From Candidatus Zixiibacteriota bacterium (GTDB lineage Bacteria; Desulfobacterota; Binatia; UBA9968), in NCBI GenBank assembly GCA_035574315.1, contig DATLYW010000040.1, positions 1 through 64,000 on the forward strand: a stretch of 64,000 nt of DNA. Reading direction: 5' to 3'. The notes beneath the pieces are model-generated. The model worked only from the letters and a program-made list of their open reading frames with translations. It had not been told where the DNA came from and made no database searches. Below, piece after piece: positions 1-9,057 of this stretch (the first letter of the stretch is position 1; each line of letters begins with the position of its first letter). Made by a program: the position numbers and the translations under genes.

Positions 1-150
1 GCAAGACCCCAATGCAAACGTTCCTCGATAGTGTCCCGTTGGCGAAAGAAAAAATGTTGGCGGCGTGAGTGGGAGGAGTAAACAATGGCTGACGACGAGG
101 ACTTAACCGACGACTGTCAGATCGGCTGTTGACTTTTACAGATTACGCTT

Positions 151-567
151 TTGCGTGTCAGTCTTGGCATTGTCTTTTTCTGGTTCGGTGTCCTAAAGTT
201 TTTCCCAGGTCTCAGTCCTGCACAGGACTTAGCGACACGCACTATTAGCGTGCTCACGTTTGGACTAATTCCGGGATATGTCTCGATTTTGATTTTGGCC
301 GCATGGGAATGTCTTATTGGATTGGGGCTTATTTTCGGCGTGCTTATGCGGGCAACCTTATTCCTGCTGTGGCTGCAACTGCTTGGCACGCTCGCGCCAA
401 TTTTCTTTTTCCCACATGAGGTTTTTGCCCATATCCCCTATGCGCCCACGCTGGAAGGCCAGTACATAATCAAGAACGTCGTGTTAATCAGTGCGGGTTT
501 GATCATCGGCGCAACCGTTCGCGGTGGCAGATTAGTTGCAGACCCGGCGCAGAGTGGAGCAGATTGA
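151..567 (+). CDS. DoxX-like small membrane protein, N-terminus probably disrupted
   Basis: The 138-residue product is very hydrophobic, with about four membrane segments and the pattern of the DoxX family (FWFGVLKFFPG near the start, WECLIGLGL in the middle, EGQYIIKNVVLI near the end). DoxX-like proteins are inner-membrane proteins of generally unclear function. The open frame starts at a TTG at 151 with no Shine-Dalgarno in front. A much better start, ATG at 85 with GGGAGGAG six bases upstream, lies in the same frame but is cut by TGA at 130-132, after 15 codons. The six codons between that TGA and the TTG (LLQITL) look like the missing start of the family domain. The gene may therefore be a pseudogene, a TTG-started truncation, or (unlikely) read through. 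It lies in an AT-richer stretch beside a decayed insertion sequence. Confidence 0.6.
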   Translation: MRVSLGIVFFWFGVLKFFPGLSPAQDLATRTISVLTFGLIPGYVSILILAAWECLIGLGLIFGVLMRATLFLLWLQLLGTLAPIFFFPHEVFAHIPYAPTLEGQYIIKNVVLISAGLIIGATVRGGRLVADPAQSGAD

Positions 568-628
568 CGGCCGCGGACACCGTCTGGGACCTGAGATTGG
601 AGAGATTATGGGTTCACCTATGAAAAAT

Positions 629-1649
629 TCAATGAAAGGGGTCAAATTGGGCGGTCCCGGCTTTAACTGTGTGATTGACCCTGATCGTTTCAAACTCTTT
701 AAGGGCTAAATCAACGTTGTAGTTCTGCACTTGGAGTCTCTCCTTGGCAGAATCGTACATCGTCTCCACCTCTTCCAAAAGCGGCGTCCGATCCATAAGC
801 TCCGCGTATCTGTCGAGAGGGGTTTTACCCCCTAGCGAGCCGTGGGGCCGTTCGCAGTTGTAATAGTGCTGCCACTCCGAGAGCTTCTCTCCCAGATCGT
901 CCCGATGAAGATCCACGGAGCCGTAAAACTCCTCAAGGTCAGTCTTCTGCGACCGCTCCACCTTGCCGTTTAGGTGAGGAGCACCAGGCCTTATGGGCCG
1001 AAACTTGATGCCCCACTCCATCAGCCGTTCCTGGACCTCGTAAGCAAAGAATTCTCGCCCCCGATCCGTCTGAATGCGCTGAACGGGAAAGGGCATCTCT
1101 TCGAGCAGTTTATCGAGAAAGAGCAGCGTGTTGGTTGCTGTTCGGCGCCGGTAGAGCCCTAAGGCCCGATGGCGTGTGCAATCGTCGATGGCCGTGTACT
1201 GCTAGCACCCCAAGGGCAATCTTGCAGGTGTCTAGCTGGACCCTCTCGCCGGGAATGGGCCGCTCATAACGGCGATAACGCTCCTTACGGCGCCTGCGCT
1301 GCAGGGGTTTGACCCGGTTGCGAGAGAGAACCTTGTGGTTGGTTGCCAGGGAAAGGGATAGGTCACGCAGGCGCAGAAGCTCGTTCCCAATCCGTCGTGC
1401 CCCCAGCTTGCGATCCACTCGGAGTTCCAAAATAAGCTCTTCTTCATCTCGATGCACCCTGCGTCCTGGAGACCGGTGAGGTCGTCGGCTCCTAGCCGCC
1501 AGACCCTGGATACCGTCCTCTCTAAATCGCCTCAGCCACGTGCGCAGAGTCGGCCTGGAGATGCCGCATCGTCTACAGACAAGACCTGCATCTCTGGTCT
1601 CTTGAAATAGCTCGACCCAGGTGAGCCGCTGTTTTAGATCTCGTTCCAA
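629..1649 (-). pseudogene. IS481-family transposase, frameshifted
   Basis: The 5' part (1649 to about 1200) encodes a helix-turn-helix region (CRRCGISRPTLRTWLRRFRE) and the first catalytic Asp (VQLDTCK). The 3' part (about 1200 to 629) in another frame encodes the rest of the core: AIDDCTR, the second Asp in QTDRGREF and the Glu in GKVERSQKT. Exactly 35 residues lie between that Asp and Glu, as in DD35E integrase-like transposases. The reading frame breaks around 1199-1206, where a CTAG sits directly before the downstream frame and supplies an in-frame TAG. IS481 transposases are normally a single frame, so this copy is probably inactive. Programmed frameshifting, as in IS3 elements, is not expected here. 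Confidence 0.8.
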
Positions 1650-1710
1650 GTGCCTCCCGCCAAGTTAACAGCGGCTCTCATTGTTTGAAACCATGTCTGC
1701 GAATCACACA
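668..1710 (-). mobile_element. IS481-type insertion sequence, decayed
   Basis: Two imperfect terminal inverted repeats of 28 bases, 668-695 and 1683-1710, match at 21 of 28 positions by eye. The outer nine bases (TGTGTGATT) and the inner eight (TTTCAAAC) are identical and equally spaced. They enclose a 1043-base element containing a leftward DDE transposase. The transposase frame runs about 39 bases past the left repeat before its stop. I see no direct target-site duplication next to the repeats, so the insertion is old or one flank has been rearranged. The element is AT-richer than the neighbouring chromosome. Confidence 0.65.
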
Positions 1711-1963
1711 ATTCAGGCTCGCCTACCAGGCCCGTCACAGTGCCCCGCCGCCCAATCTGTTACAGGCGCCCTTTGGAGCAGCCGCCGCAGGGTGAACGTC
1801 GCTGTCCGGGCACCCAAAAGTTCTATGACTCCCACAGTAGAGTACAAGACGCTGCTTTCCGTGGGACGCGAACGCCAGAGCGCCTCGGTCGCGCGTCGCG
1901 GTGCGCTTTGTAGCGGTCGGCCGCGGTGTGGTAGAGTCCGGTCACCGCTGAGGAGGGTAAAAA

Positions 1964-2683
1964 ATGCAAGCCGCAGAATGGCGCAAGGAGATCGGGGAAA
2001 TGGTGCGCGCGCACATGCGTTCCCCGGCGCTCGAGCACTATTTTTCGGTCAAGATGAACAACGCCCGGGCGCGGCTCATGATTACCCAGCTCGGGCTTTA
2101 CATCCGCCACCGGCGCGACTGCTGGGCCCACGTGTCGGCCAACTGCCCGGTGATGGCCGTGAAGCGGGCCATCTTGCAACACGAATACGGGGAAGTGATC
2201 AAGGATCAGTACTCCGATTACGGTCATTTGCACCTGATCGTTCGCCAGGCGGAAAGGCTCGGTATGACGGCCGAGCAGGTGCTCGACACCAAACCGATCC
2301 CGACGACGAGGGCGACCCTTTACGCCTGGGCGTGGCTCACGCATTCCAAAAGCTGGATCGAAGGGTTGGCCGCACTGACGGTCACCGAGTGGACCAACGA
2401 CGACCGCCTGCTGAGGGACCTCGGCGGCGGCCATTCCACGCGGATGGCCAGGCGCTGGACGGAGGACATGGGAATCCCGTGGCGCGACATGCCGAATTTC
2501 GTAGCGCATTCCCAGGCGGACGAGGTGCACAGCGACATGTTTCTGCCGTTCTTGGAACGGTACGCTAGAGGTGAGCTGGAACAGCTCGCGCTCGACGCGG
2601 TGCAGGAATCCCTCGATTTGTTCGCGCTCTATCGCGAAGGTGTGGCGCGGGCCATGGAACAAATTCCGTTGAATGGAAATTGA
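1964..2683 (+). CDS. Iron-containing redox enzyme, heme-oxygenase-like fold
   Basis: The 239-residue protein resembles the heme-oxygenase-like diiron oxidase/PqqC/CADD superfamily. It is all-helical in appearance, with candidate metal ligands in EYGEVIKDQYSDYGHLH (residues about 74-90), TEWTND in the middle and HSQADEVHSDMF near the C-terminus. Known members oxidise, fragment or decarboxylate small amino- or fatty-acid-like substrates using O2. The start ATG is preceded by GAGGAGGG with good spacing. The gene stands alone, with 69 bases to the next gene on the same strand, and has no partner that identifies a substrate. The family call is fairly safe; the reaction is unknown. Confidence 0.7.
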   Translation: MQAAEWRKEIGEMVRAHMRSPALEHYFSVKMNNARARLMITQLGLYIRHRRDCWAHVSANCPVMAVKRAILQHEYGEVIKDQYSDYGHLHLIVRQAERLGMTAEQVLDTKPIPTTRATLYAWAWLTHSKSWIEGLAALTVTEWTNDDRLLRDLGGGHSTRMARRWTEDMGIPWRDMPNFVAHSQADEVHSDMFLPFLERYARGELEQLALDAVQESLDLFALYREGVARAMEQIPLNGN

Positions 2684-2752
2684 GCCCGCGTCTTCACCGC
2701 GTGGGCGGGCGCGATGAACTCGATGGGCGGGTAAAGCAGGAGGAGCCGTTCG

Positions 2753-4390
2753 ATGTTTAGATCAGCCGTTCTGATAGTTTTTGCGATCACTTGTGCCTTC
2801 TCCCGGCCGGGATTCTCGCAGGAAAAATCCCCGCCTGCTGCGAAGTGGAAGGATGCTGTTTCGTGTGACGAGTTCGCTCCGCCGAAAAGGCAAGCGTTGG
2901 GTCAAAGCGTCGGGATCGAGCGCTGCCTCATTGTTTCGGAGGAGGTCATATTCAACGTCAAACGGGAGAAATTCCGGCGCGTCGAGATTCGGCTCACGGG
3001 AACCACCGACGGGTGGGCCTCCAAGGAGAAGGGCCCTCGATCGATTTATTTCACTGACGGACCGGACTTCGTATTTACACAGTCAGGGTTGATCGGCGCA
3101 AGGGCGCGAGGAATCGCGCGATACGACGCTTCCACAGGTCATGGGATGACCATCTTGTATCCCGAGGACCGGCGTCATTGGAATGGCAAGCTGTATGTCA
3201 CAGCCCACGGTGCCGGCTCTTACGGGGCGATCGGCAATCTCGTGCCCCGTGAGCCGGGCGCCAGATACAACCGGCTTCAGAACGTGAACCGTTACGTCAC
3301 GCTGATGATCGATAAGGGCTATGCGGTTGCGCACACGATGCGTTCGTCGGACCGGACCCGGGGCGATGCCGTGGTGACGCTCGAGGACGGAAGCACGCTC
3401 AAGAACAACCTGAGTTCTCACGCCGGCCTGATCACATCCTGGACCCAGCTGGTGCACAATTTTATCTCCAGGAAGCTCGGTTCAAGGCCCAAGCGTACTT
3501 ATTTCTACGGCCACTCGGCCGGAGGTTTTCTCGGCCGGCTCGTCAACTACCAAGCCGGCGCCAATCGGGATCAACAGGGGAACCCGGTATTCGACGGGTT
3601 CTTGCTGGATGACGCGGGAAGCGGACTTTGGCTGCCGAAGCTGGTGATCGACGGGATAGACACGCTCTTCACCACGGACGAGGACCGGCGGCGTTTCGCG
3701 AAGCAAATCGATATCACGCATGCGCTGTACGCCGGCGAAACCGGGGATTACCTTCACAACAAGCGGGAAAACGCCCGGATTCTCCGGGACAAAGGGCTGG
3801 CGGACCGGCACAGGATGTACGAGATTCGTGGCGTCAGCCATTTCGACGCGGGGCAGGTTTCACGGCTCGATCTCGTTCATCAAACCCTCGACCTGACCGG
3901 CTTGTTCGATGCCTTGATCGACGGGCTCGACAACTGGGTAGAAAAGGGCGTACCTCCGGCCGCGACCAAGAGTGATGATCCGGACCTGAGCGGTGTTGGC
4001 AGGGACGGTAAGCTAAGAAACCCTGCCGTCGCCTTACCGGAGGTGGCGTGCCCGCTGGGCGTATATCACCTCTTCCCGCACGGCGTAAATCCGGGCAGGC
4101 GAGGCGGGCAGGAAACGGCATTCGCCCCGTACGACGGCGTGAACTTGGAGCCGCTCGATGCCCGCGGACAGCTAGTGGACATGAACGGCAACGGCATACG
4201 CGACAGAAGAGAGACCGTGACGCAGGCCTGGCAGCGGCTCGGCTTGTTGAAACCCGGGCAGAGCTTCAACAGGGCGGCTTACGTCAAGTGCGTCAAATCG
4301 GCGGCAGATACGCTAGCGCGACAAGGTCTCCTCCCGCGGCGAGTCGCCGAAGACTACGTGAAGCGGGCGACAAAGACGTTGCTCAACTGA
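2753..4390 (+). CDS. Secreted alpha/beta-hydrolase-domain protein
   Basis: The 545-residue protein begins with a signal peptide (cleavage expected near FSQE, about residue 23). Its central part looks like an alpha/beta hydrolase, with a nucleophile elbow GHSAGG around residue 255, an acidic segment (GFLLDDAGSG) and a late His in EIRGVSHFDAGQ. The length and the C-terminal portion (ACPLGVYHLFP, FAPYDGVNLEPLDARG) fit the large bacterial alpha/beta hydrolase domain family often annotated as a domain of unknown function. The start is ATG with AGCAGGAGGAG upstream. It probably acts on esters or lactones in the periplasm, but no substrate is indicated. It converges with the next gene. Confidence 0.7.
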   Translation: MFRSAVLIVFAITCAFSRPGFSQEKSPPAAKWKDAVSCDEFAPPKRQALGQSVGIERCLIVSEEVIFNVKREKFRRVEIRLTGTTDGWASKEKGPRSIYFTDGPDFVFTQSGLIGARARGIARYDASTGHGMTILYPEDRRHWNGKLYVTAHGAGSYGAIGNLVPREPGARYNRLQNVNRYVTLMIDKGYAVAHTMRSSDRTRGDAVVTLEDGSTLKNNLSSHAGLITSWTQLVHNFISRKLGSRPKRTYFYGHSAGGFLGRLVNYQAGANRDQQGNPVFDGFLLDDAGSGLWLPKLVIDGIDTLFTTDEDRRRFAKQIDITHALYAGETGDYLHNKRENARILRDKGLADRHRMYEIRGVSHFDAGQVSRLDLVHQTLDLTGLFDALIDGLDNWVEKGVPPAATKSDDPDLSGVGRDGKLRNPAVALPEVACPLGVYHLFPHGVNPGRRGGQETAFAPYDGVNLEPLDARGQLVDMNGNGIRDRRETVTQAWQRLGLLKPGQSFNRAAYVKCVKSAADTLARQGLLPRRVAEDYVKRATKTLLN

Positions 4391-4618
4391 TACCCGGCCG
4401 GCCAGCGGCAATTGAATCGGAAGTGAGGGGGCAGCGGTGGGTCATTGCTTTCGTCACGGCTGACGAAGGCCGCTGCCCTTGTTGTCCCTCGAAACGATCG
4501 CAGTCACACTGTTGAACACGCATGCAGTTTGCGCATTCCGCCGATTCGGCGACCGCTCCAGGGACCGGGAGACCATCGTACACCTCGACGAGGGCGTCAC
4601 TTTCCCGATACGGCCGCT

Positions 4619-5125
4619 CTATCGGAAATTCACCTTGGCGTATTCGGCGATCTTTTCGGCCGCTTTGTCCACCGCGAAGCTGAAATCGCCGCCGAAAAAT
4701 CCGCTGCCGATTCTCCCTTCGGATTGAATCGTCGCCAGCTCGTTGCCAGCGGTGTCGTAAAACCTGGCTTCGACCGTGAGGGAGCCCTCGCCCGCGTTGC
4801 CGATCCCGCCCCAGAACCAGCGCGTAAACTGGCTTCCCGGGTCGAACTGGATGAAACGATATCGGATGGTCAATTCCTTGCCTTTTTCGAAAGCGTTCTC
4901 CGCGTAAAGGTAATCTTCCAGCTTCTGATGAAAAGTCGATTTGACGTCCGCCGGCACACTGACCGTAGAATTGCCTTCGGTCGCGGTTACCGAAGCAACG
5001 CTCACTTTTGCGGGGGGTGGTTGCAATACGAGTGCCCGTCCCGCGCCGCAGCCGCTCGACGCCGCGGCCTCCGCGACGAGAGCCGCCAGAGAAAGACTGC
5101 GCAGAAGTGCACTCTTAATCCTCAT
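4619..5125 (-). CDS. DUF4410 lipoprotein
   Basis: I start this at the ATG at 5125 because GGAGG lies seven bases upstream; an upstream frame extension is Arg-rich and unconvincing. The 168-residue product has a positively charged N-terminus, a hydrophobic stretch and a Cys after SSG that can serve as a lipidation site. The mature part has the DUF4410 pattern: a YRFIQFDPGSQFTRWFWGG segment, then VEARFYDTAGNELA and a closing FAVDKAAEKIAEYAKVNF. DUF4410 proteins are small outer-membrane or periplasmic lipoproteins of unknown role, often in stress or envelope contexts. It is monocistronic here. Confidence 0.7.
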   Translation of the reverse strand: MRIKSALLRSLSLAALVAEAAASSGCGAGRALVLQPPPAKVSVASVTATEGNSTVSVPADVKSTFHQKLEDYLYAENAFEKGKELTIRYRFIQFDPGSQFTRWFWGGIGNAGEGSLTVEARFYDTAGNELATIQSEGRIGSGFFGGDFSFAVDKAAEKIAEYAKVNFR

Positions 5126-5576
5126 GAGAAACCTCCTTCCTCGATTGATTTCTTTGCAGTTTTTATGCGTCGAACCATCCGGTCGTCGCCGCCGTCTCCG
5201 GAGCACGCCGGCAGTCGGGTCCGTATCGAGATCGTCCGTCAATTTCGCCGATATGGCGACAGGTGCAACCCCGATGCCAGCTCTCGGCGGCCGGGAGCCT
5301 GAGGAGGCAGCGACGACAGAGCGTTCTGTTCAAGGAGGCGAGAACGAGTTAAATCAATGCCTTAGATCGATTGACGATCGTACAGGGGCCGCTCCCCGAT
5401 TTCGCCTGCCGCGGTTTCCCCTGCCAACTTGGCTGGACAGACGGTTTGTCGACTGCCGCATGGTCTTTACGGTGGAGTTGTTGACCGCCCTTGGATGTCG
5501 ACGCACAAGCTTTCTATGGAGTTGCCACGTGGCGCGGCCTTGTTCGTCGCTGATCGGGTCGGGCCGCCGGCAAGTG
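5126..5576. other. Intergenic region, no gene recognised
   Basis: This 451-base stretch separates the DUF4410 lipoprotein gene, which reads left from 5125, from the 3' end of the SH3-MBL gene at 5577. Open frames crossing it are Arg/Pro-rich and match nothing. It should contain the promoter for the lipoprotein gene, but no clear -35/-10 pair stands out. Confidence 0.5.
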
Positions 5577-6821
5577 TTAATGTTCCAGCACAGACTTGTA
5601 ATTGCAGACCAGAGGCAGCGTTGCGCCGCCGGCGCACACGATGTGATCCTTGTTGCCGTCCTGGTTCTTGTCCGTCTGCAGGATCGCTCGCTCGCCGTTC
5701 TCGTAGCGAAGGATCGTGGTGAGCTTCGGCAGGTGGTGCTTCGTGCTCGCCGAGATGATCACGAACCGCGGGTCCACGGCGTCGATGAAGGCCTGTGTGC
5801 TCGCGGTTTCGCTCCCGTGATGCGGGACCTTGAGGATATCGGCCTTCAAGAGCCCCGGGTGCTGCTGCTCGAGGTCGAGGAGCATCTTTTCGATGTGGCC
5901 GGGTGTGCCGGGAGATTGCTCGTTGCGTTCCTTGCCGTTGGCGTCGCCCGTGAAGAGAACCTTCACCCCCTGAATCTCGAGCTTGAAAACGATCGAGGCG
6001 TTGTTGATCCGGTACGGGCAGTCGTTGTTCGAGGCCGGTGGCGTCGCCGAGCTGTGGAGCAGGGTGAAGATCATGCCCGGCAGGAGAGGGAGAGTGAACG
6101 GGGCGACCTGACGGCTCCTGGTCGAAGGGGCGTGAAAGTTTTCCAGGGGCCGTTTGAACGTGCCGGTTACCTGGGAGCTGACCCTGGTTATGAACGTATC
6201 GTAGCTCGCGAGAGGATTGCAGTCCCGGGTGTAGCCCGGTTCCCAGAATTCGACGAGCGTGCGGGGAGCCGTGGCCTTTCCGTCCTGGTTCAGCAGTCGC
6301 ACGAGCCCTTTCCAGTGATCCGAATCGCCGTGCGTCACGACGACGAGCTCGATCGGGTCCTCGATGATGCCTTCTTTGCGGGCGTAATCGTGCAGCACGG
6401 TGAGGCTGTCGCCACCGTCGATGACGATTTCCTTGTCGCCCATGTCGACGATCACCGCGTCTCCGGTGCCCACATCCAGAAAGTGAATCTTGAAGCCGGC
6501 GGGTTGAGCCCCGGTGCCGTCTTCGAGGAGCCGGGACCATGCCTTGGCGACGTATCCGGCCTCACCGTTGGCGAGCTGGATCTTGTACCAGTAGGGGACT
6601 GACTCCAGCAGCGGCGCCGTCTCGCCTTTGCGGAGGCGGCCGATCTCGAGCGAGTCCGCCGAGGCCTCCTCACGGATGACGATCGACTCGTGGACCTTCT
6701 CGGCGGGAGTGACGCGAGCGGCAAACACCGCCGGAGCGCAGGCAACCCAGAGATGGCAGGCGAGCAACGCAAGCCGCGAAAGCCGTCTCGCCCGGGCACG
6801 GCGATGGGCACACCGGTTCAT
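5577..6821 (-). CDS. Secreted SH3-domain/ComEC-like metallo-beta-lactamase-fold hydrolase
   Basis: The 414-residue protein starts at an ATG preceded by AAGGAG. It has a signal peptide (to about FAARV), then a bacterial SH3 domain (ESIVIREEASAD to KAWSRLLED). A metallo-beta-lactamase domain follows, with FLDVGTGDAVIVD, the metal motif THGDSDHWKG, FTGDANGKE and VPHHGSETAST. This layout matches the ComEC/Rec2-type MBL nucleases and phosphodiesterases without the transmembrane channel. A secreted nuclease or phosphodiesterase role is inferred. The gene begins five bases after the stop of the YHYH-type gene, so the two form an operon. Confidence 0.75.
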   Translation of the reverse strand: MNRCAHRRARARRLSRLALLACHLWVACAPAVFAARVTPAEKVHESIVIREEASADSLEIGRLRKGETAPLLESVPYWYKIQLANGEAGYVAKAWSRLLEDGTGAQPAGFKIHFLDVGTGDAVIVDMGDKEIVIDGGDSLTVLHDYARKEGIIEDPIELVVVTHGDSDHWKGLVRLLNQDGKATAPRTLVEFWEPGYTRDCNPLASYDTFITRVSSQVTGTFKRPLENFHAPSTRSRQVAPFTLPLLPGMIFTLLHSSATPPASNNDCPYRINNASIVFKLEIQGVKVLFTGDANGKERNEQSPGTPGHIEKMLLDLEQQHPGLLKADILKVPHHGSETASTQAFIDAVDPRFVIISASTKHHLPKLTTILRYENGERAILQTDKNQDGNKDHIVCAGGATLPLVCNYKSVLEH

Positions 6822-6826
6822 CCGGC

Positions 6827-7066
6827 TCACTCCTTCGGCTTCGATTTTTCCGCCTGGCGCGGCTTTACCGCTTCGCGTGTCTTCAGCATCTCTTCGCGGG
6901 AGGAGAAGGATCGGCCGGCGAGCGGACCGCGGTGACAATGGTAGCCGCCCGCCTTGCGGTCGTGGTGGCAGCCGTGGGTGTCCAATCCACCGCCGTGCGC
7001 GCGGGCCGCTGCGGGGACAAGGAACAAAAGCGCGAGCAGGCCGAAGCGAACTCCGATTCGCAGCAT
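6827..7066 (-). CDS. Small secreted YHYH-type His/Cys-rich protein
   Basis: The 79-residue protein has a signal peptide (LLALLFLVPAAARAHG) followed by a motif-dense core, GGLDTHGCHHDRKAGGYHCH, and a GxLxGxxFxS tail. This matches small secreted proteins annotated as YHYH-domain proteins. The regular His and Cys residues suggest metal binding. The ATG is preceded by GGAGGG. Its stop is five bases before the start of the SH3-MBL gene, so they are likely co-expressed. A metal-carrier or nuclease-accessory role is speculative. Confidence 0.7.
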   Translation of the reverse strand: MLRIGVRFGLLALLFLVPAAARAHGGGLDTHGCHHDRKAGGYHCHRGPLAGRSFSSREEMLKTREAVKPRQAEKSKPKE

Positions 7067-7625
7067 TGCGCCCTCCGTGTCGGAAGCATGCGGGTGTGGG
7101 AGCCCGCCTTGCGCGGCGGCTGAGGGACCCTCGGGCCGCCGCCCGGCGCTCGACGTCCCCCGATGCGCGATGCGCGTGCCCCGGAAGTTTCCACAGCAGC
7201 GCCGCGGCCGCCTTCGCTCCGTCGTGGAGCGACCCCGCGTCTTGCTCGCCTCGATCGTCGAGCAACACGGGTGCCAGCCGCGGGCGGCTCACACCGTGCG
7301 ATGGCCAGGCTCGGCGGCCGGGGGGATTTTGCTGAAAAGTAAATGATTGGCGGACCGTCCGGCGGGCTGTCGACGGAGTTAGCCGCCGCTTTCGCCTGCG
7401 AAAGACACGGTCGCGCGTACCGAAAAAGTAACGCCGGGCAGACTTTAGGATACGCAGGCGGCCGGGCGGACGCTTCGGCTCGCCTCTTCAGCCCTGCTGG
7501 CGATGTCGCCGGAGGCCGAGCATTCGGTTGTTGCGTACGGGAACGCGGCCGGGCTATATACGCCTGGGAACCGTTTTGAGAGCGCCAATACGCTCGCGAG
7601 CCTGTCGACTCCGGGAGGTTTGTCG
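7067..7625. other. Intergenic region between divergent genes
   Basis: This 559-base stretch lies between the leftward YHYH/MBL pair and the rightward CapA-like gene, so it should hold promoters for both. Short frames exist but have skewed composition and no recognisable domain. No strong hairpin or consensus promoter is evident. Confidence 0.5.
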
Positions 7626-8990
7626 ATGCTCTACGAACCCGAATCGGGAAACATCAAGATTGCGCTTCTCGGCGACGTCATGCCGACGCGGCGCCTTTCG
7701 GTCTTTCGCGAGGAGCGTTATCTCGAGCTGAGGGAAGTGCTGACCGGAGCGGATGCGACGTTCGCCAATCTCGAGTCTTGCGTCCATGAATATCTCGAGG
7801 GTCACCACGGCATCAGCGGTGGAACCTACATGACGACCGAGCCGCATCTCCTCGAAGACCTCAAGTGGCTGGGGATCGACTTCGTTTCCTGCGCCAATAA
7901 CCATGCTTTCGACTACGGCGAGGAGGGGATTCTTGCGACGATCAGGTATCTCGACGCCGCGGGACTGCCGCACGCGGGAACCGGCAGGAACCTGAGGGAA
8001 GCCCGCAGCCCGGCGTACCTCGATACCGCGCGCGGCCGCGTCGCGCTGATCGCGGCAACCGCAACTTTTCCGCCGCCGGCGGTGGCCGGCGAGCAAAGAC
8101 CGGACGTTCCGGGACGTCCCGGGGTGAATCCCCTGCGCCACAGCACCGCTTACCTCGTGGACCGCCGCGGGCTCGAGGACTTGCGGCGCCTGGGGGCCTT
8201 GCTCGGTTTCGACGCGGCGCGGGAAAGGCGCCGCAGTTTGGGAGACGCCCAGGCTGCGCTCGGAGCCGACGGCGAAAGCGAGTACGACTTCGGCGGGATG
8301 CGCTTCGAAAGAAGCGAGACGTTCGGGATTCGGACCACGGGAAACAAACGCGACATTGAGGAGAACCTGCAGCAAATCAAGGAAGCCCGGCGCATGGCGG
8401 ACTGGGTGGTGGTCAGCCTCCATTGCCACGAGCTCGGGGGAGAGAAGTTAGCGACGGCCCGACTCCGAAGCGAGATCGAGGAGCTGGCGGACTTCGCGGT
8501 GGAATTCGCCCATCGCTGTATCGACGCCGGCGCGGATATCTTCGTCGGCCACGGACCGCAGGAGCCCTTCGGCATCGAGATCTACCGCGGCCGGCCGATC
8601 TTCTACAGCCTCGGCTCGACGATTTTTCAGCTGGAAACGCCGCGGTTTCTAGCCGAGGAAGCCTACGCGCGCTACGGGCTGGGTCCGGATTCCGGGCCCG
8701 CGGACTTCGCCGACACCCGTTATCGAAACGACACCGTCGGCCATCCGTCGGATCCGGCTTACTGGAGGCAAGTCGCGGCCACCTGCGAGTTCCGGGGAGG
8801 AAAGCTTTTGCAGGTCGACCTTCACCCCCTGGACCTCGGATTCGGCAAGCCTCGCTGGCAGAGGGGCCGGCCGGTCCTGGCCGATCCGGAGCTGGGCGAG
8901 AAGATCATTGCTCGCGTGGCGCGGCTGTCCCAGAAATTCGGCACGGAGGTTCGCTGGCAGGACGGGCGCGGCGTCATTGTGATCCGGTGA
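7626..8990 (+). CDS. CapA-family metallophosphatase-like protein
   Basis: The 454-residue protein has the CapA/PgsA pattern: LLGDVMPTRR at the start, NLESCVH, a SCANNHAFDYG metal motif, SLHCHE and a late VGHGPQEPFGIEIYRGRPIFYSLGS. CapA-like proteins are calcineurin-like phosphoesterases linked to poly-gamma-glutamate or capsule synthesis, and many homologues act elsewhere. I chose the ATG at 7626, with GGGAGG upstream, over in-frame codons 41 residues earlier because family similarity begins at IKIALLGDV. There is no signal peptide, so it may be cytoplasmic. No capsule genes are nearby. Confidence 0.75.
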   Translation: MLYEPESGNIKIALLGDVMPTRRLSVFREERYLELREVLTGADATFANLESCVHEYLEGHHGISGGTYMTTEPHLLEDLKWLGIDFVSCANNHAFDYGEEGILATIRYLDAAGLPHAGTGRNLREARSPAYLDTARGRVALIAATATFPPPAVAGEQRPDVPGRPGVNPLRHSTAYLVDRRGLEDLRRLGALLGFDAARERRRSLGDAQAALGADGESEYDFGGMRFERSETFGIRTTGNKRDIEENLQQIKEARRMADWVVVSLHCHELGGEKLATARLRSEIEELADFAVEFAHRCIDAGADIFVGHGPQEPFGIEIYRGRPIFYSLGSTIFQLETPRFLAEEAYARYGLGPDSGPADFADTRYRNDTVGHPSDPAYWRQVAATCEFRGGKLLQVDLHPLDLGFGKPRWQRGRPVLADPELGEKIIARVARLSQKFGTEVRWQDGRGVIVIR

Positions 8991-9057
8991 GGCGTCCAGC
9001 GCTTCGGCTGGCTCAGGAACGCTTCGTCCCGGGTTCCGCAAGGAGACTTCGACGAAG

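Noticed and set aside
130..132. Selenocysteine at the TGA in the DoxX-like gene
   Set aside because: No hairpin directly follows the TGA, DoxX has no Cys at this point, and no selenocysteine genes are present in the window.
1199..1206. Programmed frameshift in the IS transposase
   Set aside because: There is no slippery heptamer with a downstream hairpin that I can see, and IS481 transposases are single-frame, so decay is simpler.
2684..2752. Terminator hairpin after the heme-oxygenase-fold gene
   Set aside because: GCCCGCG and CGCGTGGGC pair only with a bulge and no T-run follows, so support is too weak.
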